Below, piece after piece: positions 11,814 to 24,764 of a DNA stretch of 64,000 nucleotides. The stretch comes from Liolophura sinensis (Eukaryota > Mollusca > Polyplacophora > Chitonida > Chitonidae). Made by a program: the position numbers and the translations under genes. Position 1 is the first letter of the stretch. Every line of letters begins with the position of its first letter. The notes under the pieces were generated by a model. It had not been told where the DNA came from. It searched no databases and saw only the letters and a program-made list of their open reading frames with translations. The DNA is taken from NCBI RefSeq assembly GCF_032854445.1, contig NC_088300.1, positions 53,854,984 through 53,918,983 of the forward strand, written 5' to 3'.

Positions 11814-13583
11814 TCGCCTTAGTTTAGAAACATTCACGCCAGCATACAGACAAGTCATATTCCTCTTCTGACATTAATACAGATTCACTATATGACTATA
11901 CACCAGAGAGCACAAAGATTTTTGAATGACATCAATATGACGTCTTAACTATGTGCCAGGGATCTCATAGCCAACTGTGCATCGAACACTTAACACAGTA
12001 AATGAGAAATTAATGTCACCTAATTTTGCGTGAGTTTGATTTTTCTGGTATTGTCAAGACACGAATGAAATGACAGTTTGTAAGGATTACTAAATCTCTG
12101 CCTGTCTGCTCTTTGTGTTGTTAAAATACGAAGAAATGACAAATGATGTAATCCGGTTACATGTATGAAGACATCAGTTGTCGTCACTTTGCCCTACAAG
12201 CTGTTCTCCCTCTATTTTATTGGCAATCCTATAACTAAATTCATATTTTCACTTTTTATTTAAGATAAGGTTTATAAGCTACAATACGTCTTTGATGCTT
12301 ATTTAAATGAAGTTTGATGGTATTTCACGATTTATGAGGGTTTCTGTGGCGATGTACATCTGTAGAGAAATAAGAGTCCTGAAAAGCTGATGTTACTGAC
12401 TTTCTCTCAAGTATGACACGTTAAAGAAAATCGAAAGATCAGCAAACGATATGTTCTGTTTAATAATACATACAAGGAATCCTGGAGTTGCCTTCTCGTT
12501 TAAAGAAAAAAGCTTCGCGGGATTATCTGGATAAGATAGACAAAGTGCCGTTATCGCTGAGTCCTGTCTCAGTTACTTGGATTACCTTAATTCACCGAGA
12601 CTGAATTTGTTCCCATTGCATGCCCGTACCGCTTCGTTGTCTCTATACGTGGGCACAAGAACATATGTTTCCTTTCTTTACAAAAGATCGGATTTCTATC
12701 TCGCTTTTAACAGATCGATAGGTTTTCCGTGTGGGATTCCTTTCCTGTCGTAATAGGCAGGCAACATTCCACTCGAATGTGTCGTGTTCGGTTTTAAGTC
12801 AAGATCGTGAACATGTTAATGTACTGTGTCCTGTAATGCATATCAGAAACTAATAAAACCTTGTATGTGATCAGTAACTCTCTATCGTTCGGCAGTTGAC
12901 ATGGTCATATTAAAGCTCAATAAAACGTTAGATATAAAGCAAGTGTCATCTGATCTCATTAATCTGGCACACAACTCTTACAAAAACTATTAACATTGTT
13001 TTAGATACAGTTTACAAACGTAACTCGTGGAACACGAAACTGAAGTAAAGCTCTTTGACCAAACTTACCATGGGCTGAAGGCATCTAAGGAACCTGTGTT
13101 ATTTCACGAGCATCCCCCAGCCTCACCCCTTCTCCACTGTTCAGTTTGATGAACAGCACTCGTCCTGCTGTGTCACTTGTATAAACACACCTACCATATT
13201 ATCCAGTTACCCTGTCCAGATCATTCACATTTTATGTTGATCTTCCCTTATGATCTTAGGTATACTGTACCACAGTGGTATATTAATAATGGTGGCAGGA
13301 CAAAGTGCCATAATAAGTGTTAAGTCAAAATGAAGCTTTGTTTTTCGAAGTTATACTATTTGTATATGTATATGAGAGTCGTTATTTGTGGTTAAGTTGG
13401 ACTAAAGGAGAAAGCACTGGAATCACTGAAGTCAACCTCCATTGAAGGTTTGTGAGGTGCAATCCATTGTTCTGCCGAACAATGACTTGTTCAAGCGGTT
13501 TTTTTCAACATGATGATGGGTTTCAAGATCATATTACAGATGTGTCAATGAATGTGAAATTTGACAAACACATAAAGTATCTC
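11814..13583. other. Mostly empty; one decayed coding-like segment
   Basis: On the minus strand around 13070-13190 a frame reads TAGRVLFIKLNSGEGVRLGD and DAREITQVP before a stop. A good donor (ATG/GTAAGTTTGG) lies at 13070, but the frame stops before it and again upstream. At most it is a relic. Confidence 0.35.
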
Positions 13584-13960
13584 GGTGGTTTGATAAATAT
13601 GCTGGATGGTTTGATAAATGTGCTCGATGGTTTGATAAATGTGCTCGATGGTATGATAAATGTGCTAGATGGGTTGATAACTGTACTAGGTGGTGTGATA
13701 AATACACTAGGTGGTGTGAAAAACGAGCTACGTGGTGTGATAAAGGCGCTACATGGTGTGATTAATGTACCAGGTGGTGTGATGAATGAGTCTAATAAAT
13801 GTTCGAGATAGTGTGATAAATGTACACGCTGGTAAATGTGCTGGATGATATGATAAATGAGCCAAGTGGTGATAAATGTGCTAGATAGTCGGGTAAATGT
13901 ACTAGTTGTGTAATAGTGTAATATATGTCCTAGGTAGCGGGATAAATGAGATAGGTGATA
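13584..13960 (+). repeat. Minisatellite, 21-bp unit
   Basis: About 17 copies of GGTTTGATAAATGTGCTCGA plus T, most alike at 13584-13680 and more diverged downstream. Because 21 is a multiple of three, the first half stays open as GLINVLD heptads inside a 119-codon frame starting at 13452. I see no sign that it is a gene. Confidence 0.85.
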
Positions 13961-14009
13961 TGAACTTCAAAACCGAGGTGATGCCGCAAGACTTGGGCAT
14001 CTTGTACGA

Positions 14010-14214
14010 GTGAGTGAGTGAGTGCTTGGGGTTTAAAGTCGTACTTAACAATTTTTCAGTCATATGACAACGAAGGAATCCTTAGACTGCATGTAATGTG
14101 CCTCCTTGTTGCAGGACGGATTTCCACCGCTCCTTTATCTAGTGCTGCTTCACTGAAACGCCTTACCGAAGGCAAGTTAGCCACCCCGCTCAAGCAACTT
14201 ATACTGGAAGGTTC
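14010..14214 (-). repeat. SINE-B 3' half
   Basis: The GAGTGAGTGAGTGCTTGGGG start and the CATATGACAACGAAGGAATC block are the reverse of the tail of the full family-B copy at 49472-49851. The tRNA-like head is absent. Confidence 0.85.
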
Positions 14215-14221
14215 AAAATAA

Positions 14222-14346
14222 CTAGGTCGTGGCTTTCCCCCGGGCTCTACCTGCTTTCCCTCCATCATAATGCCGGCCGACGTCGTATAAGTGAAATATT
14301 CTTGAGTGCGGCGTAAAACACCAGTAGAATAAATAAATAAATATAT
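14222..14346 (+). repeat. SINE-A 3' half, fused to SINE-B
   Basis: GGTCGTGGCTTTCCCCCGGG, CATAATGCCGGCCG and GCGTAAAACACCAGTAG, then AATAAATAAATAAAT, is the 3' half of family A. It directly follows the family-B fragment, so the two are joined without their heads. Confidence 0.85.
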
Positions 14347-14795
14347 TACAACAACTAACACCAGAAGGCGTAAAAACTGATACCAAATGGTTTAAAAATT
14401 GATACCTAAAGGGTTTAAAACTGATACCCGAAGGCCCAAACAACTGAAACCAGAAGGCTCAAACAACTAACATCAGAATGCTTCAAAACAGATAACAGAA
14501 GGTTCAAACAAGTAATACCTGGAGGTTATAAACAAGTAATACCGGGCGGTTTTAAAGAACTAACACCAAGGCTTACAGCTGATACCAGAAGGCTTATAAC
14601 TGATACCAGAAGGTTCAAACAAGTAATACCACAAGGTTCTAAACAACTAACAGCATAAGGCTTAAAACTGATACTAGAAGGCTTACAACTGATTCCTGAA
14701 GGCCTAAAACACGTACGCCAGAAGGCTTAAAACTGATACCAGAAGGCATAAAAATGATACATGAAGGCATAAACAACTGATGACACAATAATTGA
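14347..14795 (+). repeat. Degenerate minisatellite, about 21-23 bp unit
   Basis: About 20 diverged copies of AACTGATACCAGAAGGCTTA-like units; AACTAA, AAGTAA and AACTGA variants alternate. It starts right at the AATA tail of the SINE-A fragment. Confidence 0.8.
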
Positions 14796-17649
14796 ACAAC
14801 TTGACCACAAGACTTTACACAATACCCAAAATGTCATCTTGTCGGTTGAAGAGAAGGATGCAAAATTAGAATTACACCTGGGTAAATGAAATATGAAAAG
14901 TATGAAGTATGGAAAGTTGTGTGTTCGACAATGACAACAGAGGAATAACAACAGAGCAACGTTCGGGCAGGTTTGTGCTTGTATGTAAGGCGTTTGTCTG
15001 AAAAGGGAAGCCCTGTGTGAACAGGGAAACAGTGTTAGAACCAACAGTACTTACACGCTTGCTTAGGCTTAACCCCACCACTTGTGCCCCCGTGCTGAAG
15101 TATTTAATCAGTATTCATCAACAAAATTGTTTCAGGTTTTGATTAGAATCATTTTGTACATAGCTAAGATAAAGAGAAAGTGTGTGTATAAAGTATTATT
15201 AGAAACAAAGGTTGACACGGATTGTTTGTGTTTCCTGACATCACTTCCTGCCTGATCACCGTGAACCCAGTGACCTCAGTGATGTTCGAGATTTCTGAAC
15301 AAAATTTGCTAGTCGTGCCAGTGATATAAATCGAATAAATAGAGCGACGCATGCGCTGTAATGAGTATGGTTAGAACCATGTAAGCTGTATCTGTCCAAG
15401 GGGGGGGGGGGTATACTATCTTACAGCCGGTATGCTTTCATCGAGGTTTGTTTCAAAACTAATCTGGCAAAAATGAATGAAACAACGGGCCTTCTCAGTA
15501 TAGATAGAGTTCTCGAGAGTTTAATGTAAATTCATTTGGGTAAAGCAGATCTGGTCAACAGAAGATGGTAGAGGAATGGCACTGGGGTGTGAAGAGAGTG
15601 GCGTGGTACAGGCTGCCTGGCATCAATAGCCCTGTCCGGAGAGGAAGTTAATGGAAGCTACACCCTTACAGCAATGTCCAGTAGAGCTGGTGATTGTACT
15701 GTTGTATGGACAGAACTCAGTCCTCATTTCCTCTCTGTTATAATACTAGCAGATAATGAATAAGACCCTCTTCACACAGCCATGTTGCCCACATACTCCT
15801 GAACAGACCATGCTATTCGACCAAATTGTCTTTGTCAATATGCCTGTGTTTTGACTATGTCAAGACAACGGCAAAGTTATCTCGCTTTATATAACCTATG
15901 AGGAGAAATGTTCAGCCATCATGAGAATTGTGTGAATTATAGAGGCTTTGTACAGTTTCAGTGAATTAAAGCTGTTCTGTATTGATCCTGTTGGACATGT
16001 TCATTACTGAGGTAACGTGTTTTCACCTGTAATCCCCCATGAAAAACCGCACGGGTAGACGTATAAAACTGCTGTTGTACAGGGTGCCAAAATACGTTTC
16101 ACGTGATAAATTTGCTCAAGTTCAAAGAAGAACATTTAATTTAGTACGCTGTCAGTTTAGTCAAATAACACAATAAAATACAGAAAGTCAGTAACCATAG
16201 AAAACAATAGAAGTTCATTCAGCGGTGAGACCAGGTCACGAATGGACGTTCATCTCAGCATCTGTTACCAACTGTACCAACTGTGATGTAGGCTACTTAA
16301 TGCTCTTGAATTCTTATAACAGTCATGTTGTGATCCTTGTTAAAGGTTGTATGAGCTGTTGAATCATTTTACGTACCGGATATTTTTTATCATTTAGCTC
16401 ACATAAGTTGCCTCCGTGCTTTTATATTTTGTCATCCAAAAAGGTCCGGGTATGTCCGGGGTAAATGAACCAATCAGAGTTGTGCGTAAAATTGTTTGTG
16501 TCGGCGCAGTACGTTTGCGCGCTATGTGTGTTTGGAAGCTTTATGCAACCGGAAGTGTGCTAGGTTATTGCTTGTATTTGATTGACACGGGCTCCCCCAC
16601 AAACCACCGCGTTACCCCTCGGGATATCCACTTATCCAATCTGCACTCTGTCGTTTCCATCAAGCACTCATGGGCAGTGAACAAAACCCAGTGGTCCGTG
16701 CCTGGCGTCCTTTTGTTTGTTTATATAACCGACACCTCGAAGCGCTTGTTTTAGCCCGCTAGCGATCATCCGTCATAAAACACATATCGAACTGACTGGC
16801 TGAAGGGTGTTTACGTGTGAATCCATCTGGAAATTACTGTCATCCCAAAGTGCACAGAATATGTCAGGGGCAATTAGACCTGATTGGTTGTTAATCCACG
16901 GGACTCTCATGTGGAAACTTTTGCTCCCAAAACGCCGCGCAGTCATACGTCAGTAAAAGGTAAACGCGTGAATGGCAGATCTAGCATTCGCTACCTCGCT
17001 GTTGAGCCACCGTCACGAGGCACACCCTGTGACATCATTATCACGTGATGCGATACATCTAGTTGTTGTAAGAAAGAAATTTATAGACGATGTGTATTAT
17101 CAGATAAGGTATTATAGAATTATATTATCTGAATTATCTATAATTATCTGAATTATAGAGTAACTACGCTATTTTTGCCCCCCACCCCCCAAATTTGATT
17201 GTATGGATTTATAACCAAAATGCGCGTATTAGTATGCTAAATAAGATTGGAAAAAGGGGTTTAATCAAATTAACCACTTTGAAAAAACGTGAGACGAGGT
17301 TATAGTGTACCACCCTAGTGTATTTATGCTGTTGTTATAACGACCATGTCTTTTCATCTAACTTTACTATTCGATGTCCTTTTTTCCTGGCTGACGCTAT
17401 ATGCTGTGACTTGGAAACTTAACTAAGGCCAAGAATGTAGTAATTTAAGTACATAAGTAAAGGCGTCTATCGAGACGGATGCTTTTCACGTGAGTCTTAA
17501 AGAATATTAGCTGATCATCACAGATCATCAAGTCACAAAATTGTATAAAATATCTGGGTAAATATAAAATTATCATATCATCACATTTGTTTGGAATTCA
17601 AAGTGACAAGGCATCGTTTATGTGGATTCAACGTGAATTATATTGTCTG
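14796..17649. other. No gene seen
   Basis: Holds a G12 run at 15400-15411 and a TTTATATAACC motif near 16719 after a GC-richer block (16480-16780). No transcript can be defined. Confidence 0.45.
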
Positions 17650-18175
17650 TGTAGATTTACACGCTTAATGTTATCAGGATATCACAGAAGGTTTTATATC
17701 CCATCACTGTCCATGTCGATAACAGAAGATCTTGTATCACATTGCTGTTCATGTCGTTTACAGAAGATTTTGTATACCATTATCGTCCACGTTGATTACG
17801 GAAGGTCTTGTATACCACTGCTGTATATGTCGATTACAGATGGTCTTGTATACTATAACTGTCCACGTTGATTACAGAAGTTCTTGTATACCATTGCTGT
17901 CTATGTCGATTACAGAAGGTTTTGTACACCATTACTGTCCACGTTGATTACAGAAGGTCTTTTACAATATAACTGTCCATGTCGATTACAGAAGTCGTGT
18001 ATTCCATTTTTGTCCACGTCGATAACAAAAGGTCTTGTAGACCATTGCTGTCCATGTCGGCTACTGAAGATCTTGTATACCACTACTGTCCACATCGATT
18101 ACAGAAGGTCTTGTACAACATAACTGTCCGCGTTGATTACAATACGTTCTGTATACCATTACTATCCACGTTGTC
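17650..18175 (+). repeat. Minisatellite, 38-bp unit
   Basis: About 13 copies of a 38-bp unit starting GATTACAGAAGGTCTTGTAT and ending TCCACGTT or TCCATGTC. The two endings alternate, so the original unit may be a dimer. 38 is not a multiple of three, so open frames here are accidental. Confidence 0.88.
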
Positions 18176-18644
18176 ACGTGTATATTTTGCACGTGTCGGG
18201 GAGATGAAATTACGGCTCAGACAGAGTCCTTACCGGATCAGATCTAGTCTGATCCCACATGGCCAGTCTGTGGCAGGAAGCTCTCTATGTTGACAACCTG
18301 TCAGTTCAGACGACTCATGAGTGCAGTCAACACAAGCTGGCCTGGATTATTAAATACCAATACCATAAATCGACACTAATTGTCATGAATATAAATACCA
18401 TAAGGGAAAGTAGCAACGCCCTATATTTGTGTGGGAGGAACTGTCGGAAGATAGTTCAGTCTAGAGTTCAGGGAGAACGAGAAAAGTGACTGTTAGCTTG
18501 ACGTTAATCGGTCATACCAAAAATCATTAGTTAGAGTCTTTAGGCGTTTTGAGGCACTATTTCGTGTGCTATTGATTCCCAGATCCAAGATATCTGAATA
18601 ATTTTGGCACCAACGTTCAGTAGCAATATGTAAGGAAAAACTAT

Positions 18645-18999
18645 GTATGCTTGGGTTTTACGTCCAACTTAAAAATTTTTTATTTTTCATATGAGGACTA
18701 GGAGTCGTGTATATACATATAATATGTCTTCCTGTAACAGGGCGAGTGCATGCTGCCAAAGTGTTGCCGTCACTGAAGTACCATGACGAAGACACCAGAC
18801 AAAACACCTCACCCACGCACATTATGGTGACTCCGGACCAACCAGTCCTGTTTCCTTGCTCTAATCTCCCAGTGCTGAACGCCAATCGAGGCAGCAACAC
18901 GTACCATTTTTAAAGTCTTTGGTATCACCTGACCCAGTTTGTGATCTCCCGTCTCCTGACTTCGAGGTGGACGCTCTAGTCATTATTTCACCCAAGCGC
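18645..18999 (-). mobile_element. SINE-C (tRNA-headed) with target duplication
   Basis: A 355-bp block flanked by the direct repeat TGTAAGGAAAAACTAT (18629-18644 and 19000-19015, 16 bp exact). In reverse it begins with a tRNA-like head (GACTAGAGCGTCCACCTCGA). The other end reads CTTGGGTTTTACGTCCAACTT, related in style to the family-B tail but distinct in its body. Confidence 0.85.
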
Positions 19000-19585
19000 T
19001 GTAAGGAAAAACTATATGTCATTTGAACAAATACTAGTAAGTCGGCAATTTTCAATGAAATTAAAAATAAATAAATATATAAATAAAGACACAGTTTGTC
19101 CCAATGATGTTGAGCTCAGTTCACGCTTAAGCAAAAAATAAATAACAATAAAAAATAAACTACAATTTTAATACGCCTTGCCTTAAATAAAAAATAATTT
19201 TTTTTGCTTGTGGTGCTTTAAAACACACAAAAACATGCGTAAAGCGTTCATGACATTGTATACAATTTTAAAAGGGTTGGAATCTAGTATATTAATGCAG
19301 AATGGTGCGTCTCAATATTCTTTTGTCCAGGAGCGTTACAGAATAGAAGCCATAGTCACAAGGAATTGCACTTTGTACAGTAAACGTGTAAACATATATG
19401 TAGACGAAGCATAAGTGTCTTGATCTGGTCGAAACAAAACTGCACTAGATTCGGTGCTGGTTATATTCTCTGTAATGTAGCCCATCTGGAAACTATCACG
19501 AAACAGAAAAATGCTCATGTTATAATGCTAAAAGGTATAAACAGTGACAGAACATTATCTTTGTGCTACGTCAGTCTTTTACTGA

Positions 19586-19840
19586 TTTGATTTGATTTTG
19601 ATTTGATTGGTGTTTTACGCCGTACTCAAGAATATTTCACTTATACGACGGCGGCCAGCATTATGGTGGGTGGAAACCCGGGGGAAACCCACGACCATCC
19701 GCAGGTTGCTGCCAGACCTTCCCACGTACGGCCGGAGAAGAAGCCAACATGAAGCTGGTCTTGAACTCACAGCGACCGCATTGTTGAGAGGCTTCTGGGT
19801 CAGTACGCTGCGCTAGCGCGCTAACAGACAGAGCCCCCAA
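19586..19840 (-). mobile_element. SINE-A, full length, with target duplication
   Basis: TCTTTTACTGA flanks both sides (19575-19585 and 19841-19851). The element runs from the TTGATTTGATT tail, through GGTGTTTTACGCCGTACTCA, the CCGCAGGTTGCTGCCAGACC block and the TTGAACTCACAGCGACCGCA block, to the tRNA-like head. It is a relatively young copy. Confidence 0.92.
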
Positions 19841-19851
19841 TCTTTTACTGA

Positions 19852-22752
19852 ACTTTGATAGTGTGGATTAATGCACCACACTCGTACATTATCAGCATGA
19901 CGGTACATTTATTAAGCAAACTAAAGGTCACATTCGAAATGTGAGCTAAAAGTATACTTTCATATATAGTACTCTTGACCTTTTCCAAATCGAAAAATAT
20001 TGACATAAGCGTTATTAATCAGCAAATAAATGACCTGAACCCTTAAAGAACATAAAGCTCTTATGAATAAGTAAAACCTTATAGAACCTCTATGGGACCT
20101 AAAACCTGTGTACTTGTAGCCCTATTTCTAATCCTGGGTTTACTTGAAATTAGCCACAAGTCAGGACAATTCATTATCATTTATGAAGAAGATTTCATCT
20201 TTCATCAACAGTTTTCAATGGTGAGAGAACTCGGATGTTTAGGCCCGCCACCATGAAGTTATGATTGATTTCAAAGTTAAATACCCAACCATTTGGGAAC
20301 CTATTACAGGGGCATATTTATCACGACTGTCCATATTAGCGTGACTGATGTAACAAACCACTTCAATCCTACCTGAACAACCTACAGTGCTATATTAACC
20401 GAAGATGGCTCAGTCAGGACAAGAAGCCAGAGATCCCGAATGCTCTGTACATATTTTTTAACAGAGAGTGATATTTGCAATCGGATGTTAAACGCTTTCA
20501 GTGTAAATTTTGGATGGAGAACCTTTTTGCACCCTAAGCACAATTTATTACTAGCATAAAATCAACCTCAGGGCAGTTTTCTAGCTCATATCCGCACCAT
20601 GATATTATTAATTTGGCAAAGGAAGTAAGGATTTCCAACCAAAACACAGCGTCGGGTTTGCAGCTTAGAGAAAAGCGTAATGAATTGGGTAAGGAGTGAT
20701 AACTAACAGCTTCAGCACCACTAGATCACAGATTTAAAGGTGAACTGGAGAAAGGGTTAGGACGACACATGTGCGCAAATATTAAAGTGTCCTTGCAGGT
20801 AGGATACAGCTTGGGTCCAAAACAGCCTTAGCTTTGGAAAGGAGAGGCGCTATTTAAACTTCAACCAAAATTTTGTTAAATTTTCCCCTACACATAAAAA
20901 CGCGGACGAGCATGGAGACCCCAAAAGGTAGCCCAAACAGATCTAATACTCAGAAACGAGTATAGGTGAGATATTCTGAGAAGAGAGACAACCCCATACA
21001 ACATACAAATAAAACATTACCAACTAAATTTACGCGGAGATATTACCAGTGGTCAATAGTTTTGGTTTCTAGTCTTACCTTTAATGTAAAGCCGAGCCAT
21101 AGATACATAACCGGGTCTGACAGGTTTTTAAGCATTGATTTAATGGAAATTGTAACTTAAACCAAAGCCACGACAACTGTTGGTATCTGGTCACACATAA
21201 CCGGTGAAATTCGACCACTTAATTCACTTAATGCTTTGCGTCATTCGCATCATCTTTCCTGTACATATATACAGGTTACATGCTAAAACTAAGTACATGC
21301 GAGTTAGACTTCGTCCATATGTGAGTGTTTTCTCTTGTAAGACTGCAGACATGGGATATATAGTGCTAATTCACTCTAAGTACCGGTATTACTTTATCCT
21401 TAGCCCTTTAAGTGGGCAACGGGACGTTGTGGTCTCTATTTCACATAACTCGTCAATAAAACGTGTGATTTACTCTGTGCGGAGCTGTGTTTTTGCACCT
21501 GTGTGAATAAGATTTATTTTTTTATTTGATTGTTGTTCAAAGTAAATATTTGACATGAATAACACGTTAGCCTAGTAAAAAGTACCCACATATATCCTAT
21601 TTTTTATCAGGACAACCTACATAAAATTAGAGCAGTAATGCTTTGGGAACATGTGTAAAAACGAGGAAGGGATAACTACGGAATAACTTTCGGGGATAAC
21701 GTTCCGTAGGAAAGCTACTGAACAAAGACGTCACCAGTCTATATGAATTACTGGTACAGAGACATGAGACATCAATTTGCCAATAAACCGAGCATTGTGT
21801 GGCGAAGCAAATTCGGACTAGCGATTTGGTTAAGATCGCATATAAAATGGTCTGCTGACCCTGTGACACTTTAAAAGGGACCCATATGATAAGTATTGTA
21901 TTTATTTGTAAATCTGCACACCGCTGAGTATAACTTTGACCTCAGCGAAAGAGTAATCTACAATATGGACAAAGGACATGCACTTTCTAGTGATATATAG
22001 TCACAAGTGAATTACTAACGAGTTATTAATAATAGCGATAATTTAGAACTGTGCATAGTTGAAAGCATCTGTCAACTGTGAAACATCTTACGTTATTGCC
22101 ATTTAGTTCCGAGGTGCAAACTGGGTTACAATACACGTTTATACCTCACTGTATTGGATTCCATTATTGGGGGCAATATGGTTCGCGCAAACATCTGTTA
22201 AGTATCCACTTATTGGCAGCTGGAGAACGACATGCCTATAATGATGACGCTCAACGTTGTGAGGAAAAGCACAAGTACTGGACGTTCCTAAGGTAATCAG
22301 CTAAGACGTCATGCCGGTGTTTCTATGACGTTATATCAGTAATCTACAAGTGACTGGAACAATGTTATTTATTCTATTACCCTTCGATTCCTTTTTATTA
22401 CATACAACGCACTGCTTGGCTTTGTGCCAAGTGCACATTATCTGAGTCGTTAGATACCCCCCCCCCCCCCCATCACGAGACAGAAGCGTTTGACTTCTGG
22501 ACGGGTCTATTGTAGTTCTATGGGTGGATAGAGTTGTTGTTTACATTGAATAAAGTAGACGACAAATATAAACAAAGAAACAAAATGGCTATTTTATCTG
22601 TTGGAGCGAACGTTTATTTTAAAGAAAAAAAAGTATCATGTTACAGATAATTTAAAGCCCATAGGGACGTTTGAATGCTACAAAATAAATGGTTTCACGA
22701 AAGTTTTTTTTACATGCGGACCTGATAATTCTTCCGCGAGTCTTTCTTTCAG
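19852..22752. other. No gene seen
   Basis: Only short chance frames. The C15 run lies near the 3' end, 280 bp before the Crypton remnant. Confidence 0.5.
22457..22471 (+). repeat. C15 homopolymer
   Basis: Fifteen consecutive C. A comparable G12 run occurs at 15400-15411 and a C20 run at 47082-47101; such tracts are prone to assembly and length error. Confidence 0.9.
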
Positions 22753-23271
22753 CGGCCTCTCCTAAACGTTCCAGTTGATCACAAACCATGGTATGGCAAT
22801 CAACCAATGGGTCACAAAACGATCAGATCCATGATGTCTGATATTTCCCGCGATGCAAAACTTAGCCGCCAGTACGCGAATAACTGCGTCCGGGCTACGA
22901 CAACCACAGTTCTTGCTGATGGCGGAGTTTCTGTGATGGGCGTTATGTCTGTGACGGGCCACCGCAATGAATCCAGTGTCCGTTTCAAAACGCCGTGAAA
23001 TCAGCAATATCCTGCATGCTTCAAGTGTTATCAGAAAATGCTGAAAGTGAAAATGAGTTAAAATGGGAGTGAAAATACTCCCATGTCAGTCCCGCCACTC
23101 CCAGTGCAAATGCCCGACGCTGTCGACTGTAATGTTACACTTAACAGTAGCAATCCCATCCAAATGGCAAAATCTCAGTTTTCAGTCACGCCTCAACGTT
23201 TTGGAGGGGGGTTCAACAACGCAACAATAAATAACAGCACAGTTCATATCAACTTCACATCCTCTGGATAG
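22753..23271 (+). pseudogene. Decayed Crypton-type tyrosine recombinase
   Basis: From 22753 one frame reads RPLLNVPVDHKPWYGNQPMG, then an MMSDISRDAKLS segment, then NNCVRATT and VTGHRNESSVR, up to a TGA at 22996-22998. This matches the C-terminal catalytic part of Crypton/DUF3504 tyrosine recombinases, the family that gave rise to host genes such as ZMYM2 and QRICH1 (family knowledge: the HxxR-like box appears as N-x-C-x-R-A-T, and the GHK-like box follows). Just before the TGA a +1 frame continues as SVSKRREISNIL, a typical continuation in the family, so there is a frameshift. A third frame at 23083-23271 ends with a repeated asparagine pattern (GFNNATINNSTVHINF), the usual C-terminal tail of these proteins. 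The N-terminal part is missing. Three frames and stops make it a dead fragment. Confidence 0.75.
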
Positions 23272-24610
23272 CGGACTGACTGCAGATCGTCCTTTTCAAC
23301 TCCCAGTCCTTGTTTGATGTTTATCCGAGTTAAATTATTGTGTTTTTCCCCCACAATGTTCAGTCCGTTCACTCATGTTTTCTCCCCGCAAGCGCTATTG
23401 TTTGACTGCCGCCAATATATTGCCGTTGACCCAGATCTTCAAATTTGGTACATCATGTGACCTTATTCGTGAGTGTGACGCGTATATTTTACGTAACTGG
23501 TACGGCGCACTGAGTGAAACATGTGCACGGGGCTGGTTTAATGTACATATAACTTTGTACAGATTGCGTCATTACAAATTTAAATTGTGATAGCCATCCA
23601 TTGTATTTCACAATACTATAAACGCAAATCATATTTATCCTCATAATACCTTCAACATATAAATTATAATATATTTATTTGCTTACTTATAATAAGCATA
23701 AACACATACCTTTGATGTTGTTATTGTTTTGTTATTTATCAAGATATGTTGAGAAATTAATATTGAATTGAAAATGTGAACTGAAGTGTTCCATTATTTC
23801 AACATTCGTTACCCAGCGTTTATGAATTATCAGAGAGTTTACAAATTTAGGTCTCAGGCTTCGCCTTCGACCTACAATATAAACTCTTCCACATCGATTT
23901 GATGTAAAACTACCGTCAGACTACCCTCACGCGAACATTATTTCTTAAATAGAAGATATTGCACAGTAGAGGCTGAACATAATAAATACCTGTCGAGTGA
24001 CATGTGAAACTGATAACCCACGAGACGCCAAGCGTCAACTGTTTTATCATTTCCAGATTTTGCTTGTAAGATATTTATGATATTCAACCTTCACTGTGCA
24101 ATATTCCATTCATTATTTTATACTTGGACAATATCGTGATTCTGTGTAATTGAACAAGTTTAAGCAATGTTTTATAGCTGTAGCTTTCACAGACTTGTGT
24201 ATATAGAGTCACATCGCACATGACGTCTTGTACGACGTCGGTGTCTTATTGCGTGACGTAAGAAATTTTATAGTTGACTGCACTTATATTATGGCGTCGG
24301 AGTGTGTAGTAAGAAAATGGGACCTTGCCTGAGAGAAAAAAAAAAAGAGATTGAAGAATATAGCTAACGGTTTCGCGGAAATTACATCCTGAAACAAAAC
24401 TGTTTCTGTTACCGTTAGATGATGACTACTGTTTTGGATATAAATGCCTTTTTAAATAGCTGTTGTTTTGTCAATAGCATAAAATAACAAGATAATGAAA
24501 TACTATTTGGATAGAAAACCTGTCAGCATGTCGACATTATTGTTCATTTATGTCGCCCTTAAGCGTTTATCATTAACAAGCGTTTTTTTGTTTTGTTTTG
24601 TTCTTTTTAG
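23272..24610. other. No gene seen
   Basis: Strongly AT-rich; no repeat family recognised apart from the recombinase relic just before it. Confidence 0.5.
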
Positions 24611-24764
24611 GAGGGAAGGGGGATCTGTATACGCGGTTACCATGGATTTTGCTCACCGAACCACTTGTGTTATTCTTTTTGGATTTTTTGTCCACTTTGT
24701 TGCTCAGTGTTGTACAATCTATACTGTCAGCTCAATGAGGTATAAAACTACGGTGTGTGGTTAA
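24611..24764 (+). CDS. Candidate first coding exon of a secreted protein
   Basis: A long pyrimidine tract ending TTGTTCTTTTTAG gives an acceptor at 24610. An ATG in good context (TTACCATGG) at 24642 opens MDFAHRTTCVILFGFFVHFV, then AQCCTIYTVSS, a plausible signal peptide. A donor-like ATGAG/GTATAA lies at 24739/24740 (phase 2). If it is not used, the frame stops at 24764. The arrangement (5' UTR intron, signal exon ending in phase 2) resembles elevenin exon 1. The product is unknown. The donor is only moderate. Confidence 0.33.

Noticed and set aside
13060-13200. Minus-strand exon with a strong donor at 13070
   Set aside because: The protein-like frame (RVLFIKLNSGEGVRLGD) has stops on both sides before the donor or any acceptor is reached; kept only as a possible relic.
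13452-13811. 119-codon ORF with GLINVLD heptads
   Set aside because: Most of it is the 21-bp minisatellite; decay of the array downstream breaks the frame, and no signal or splice context is present.
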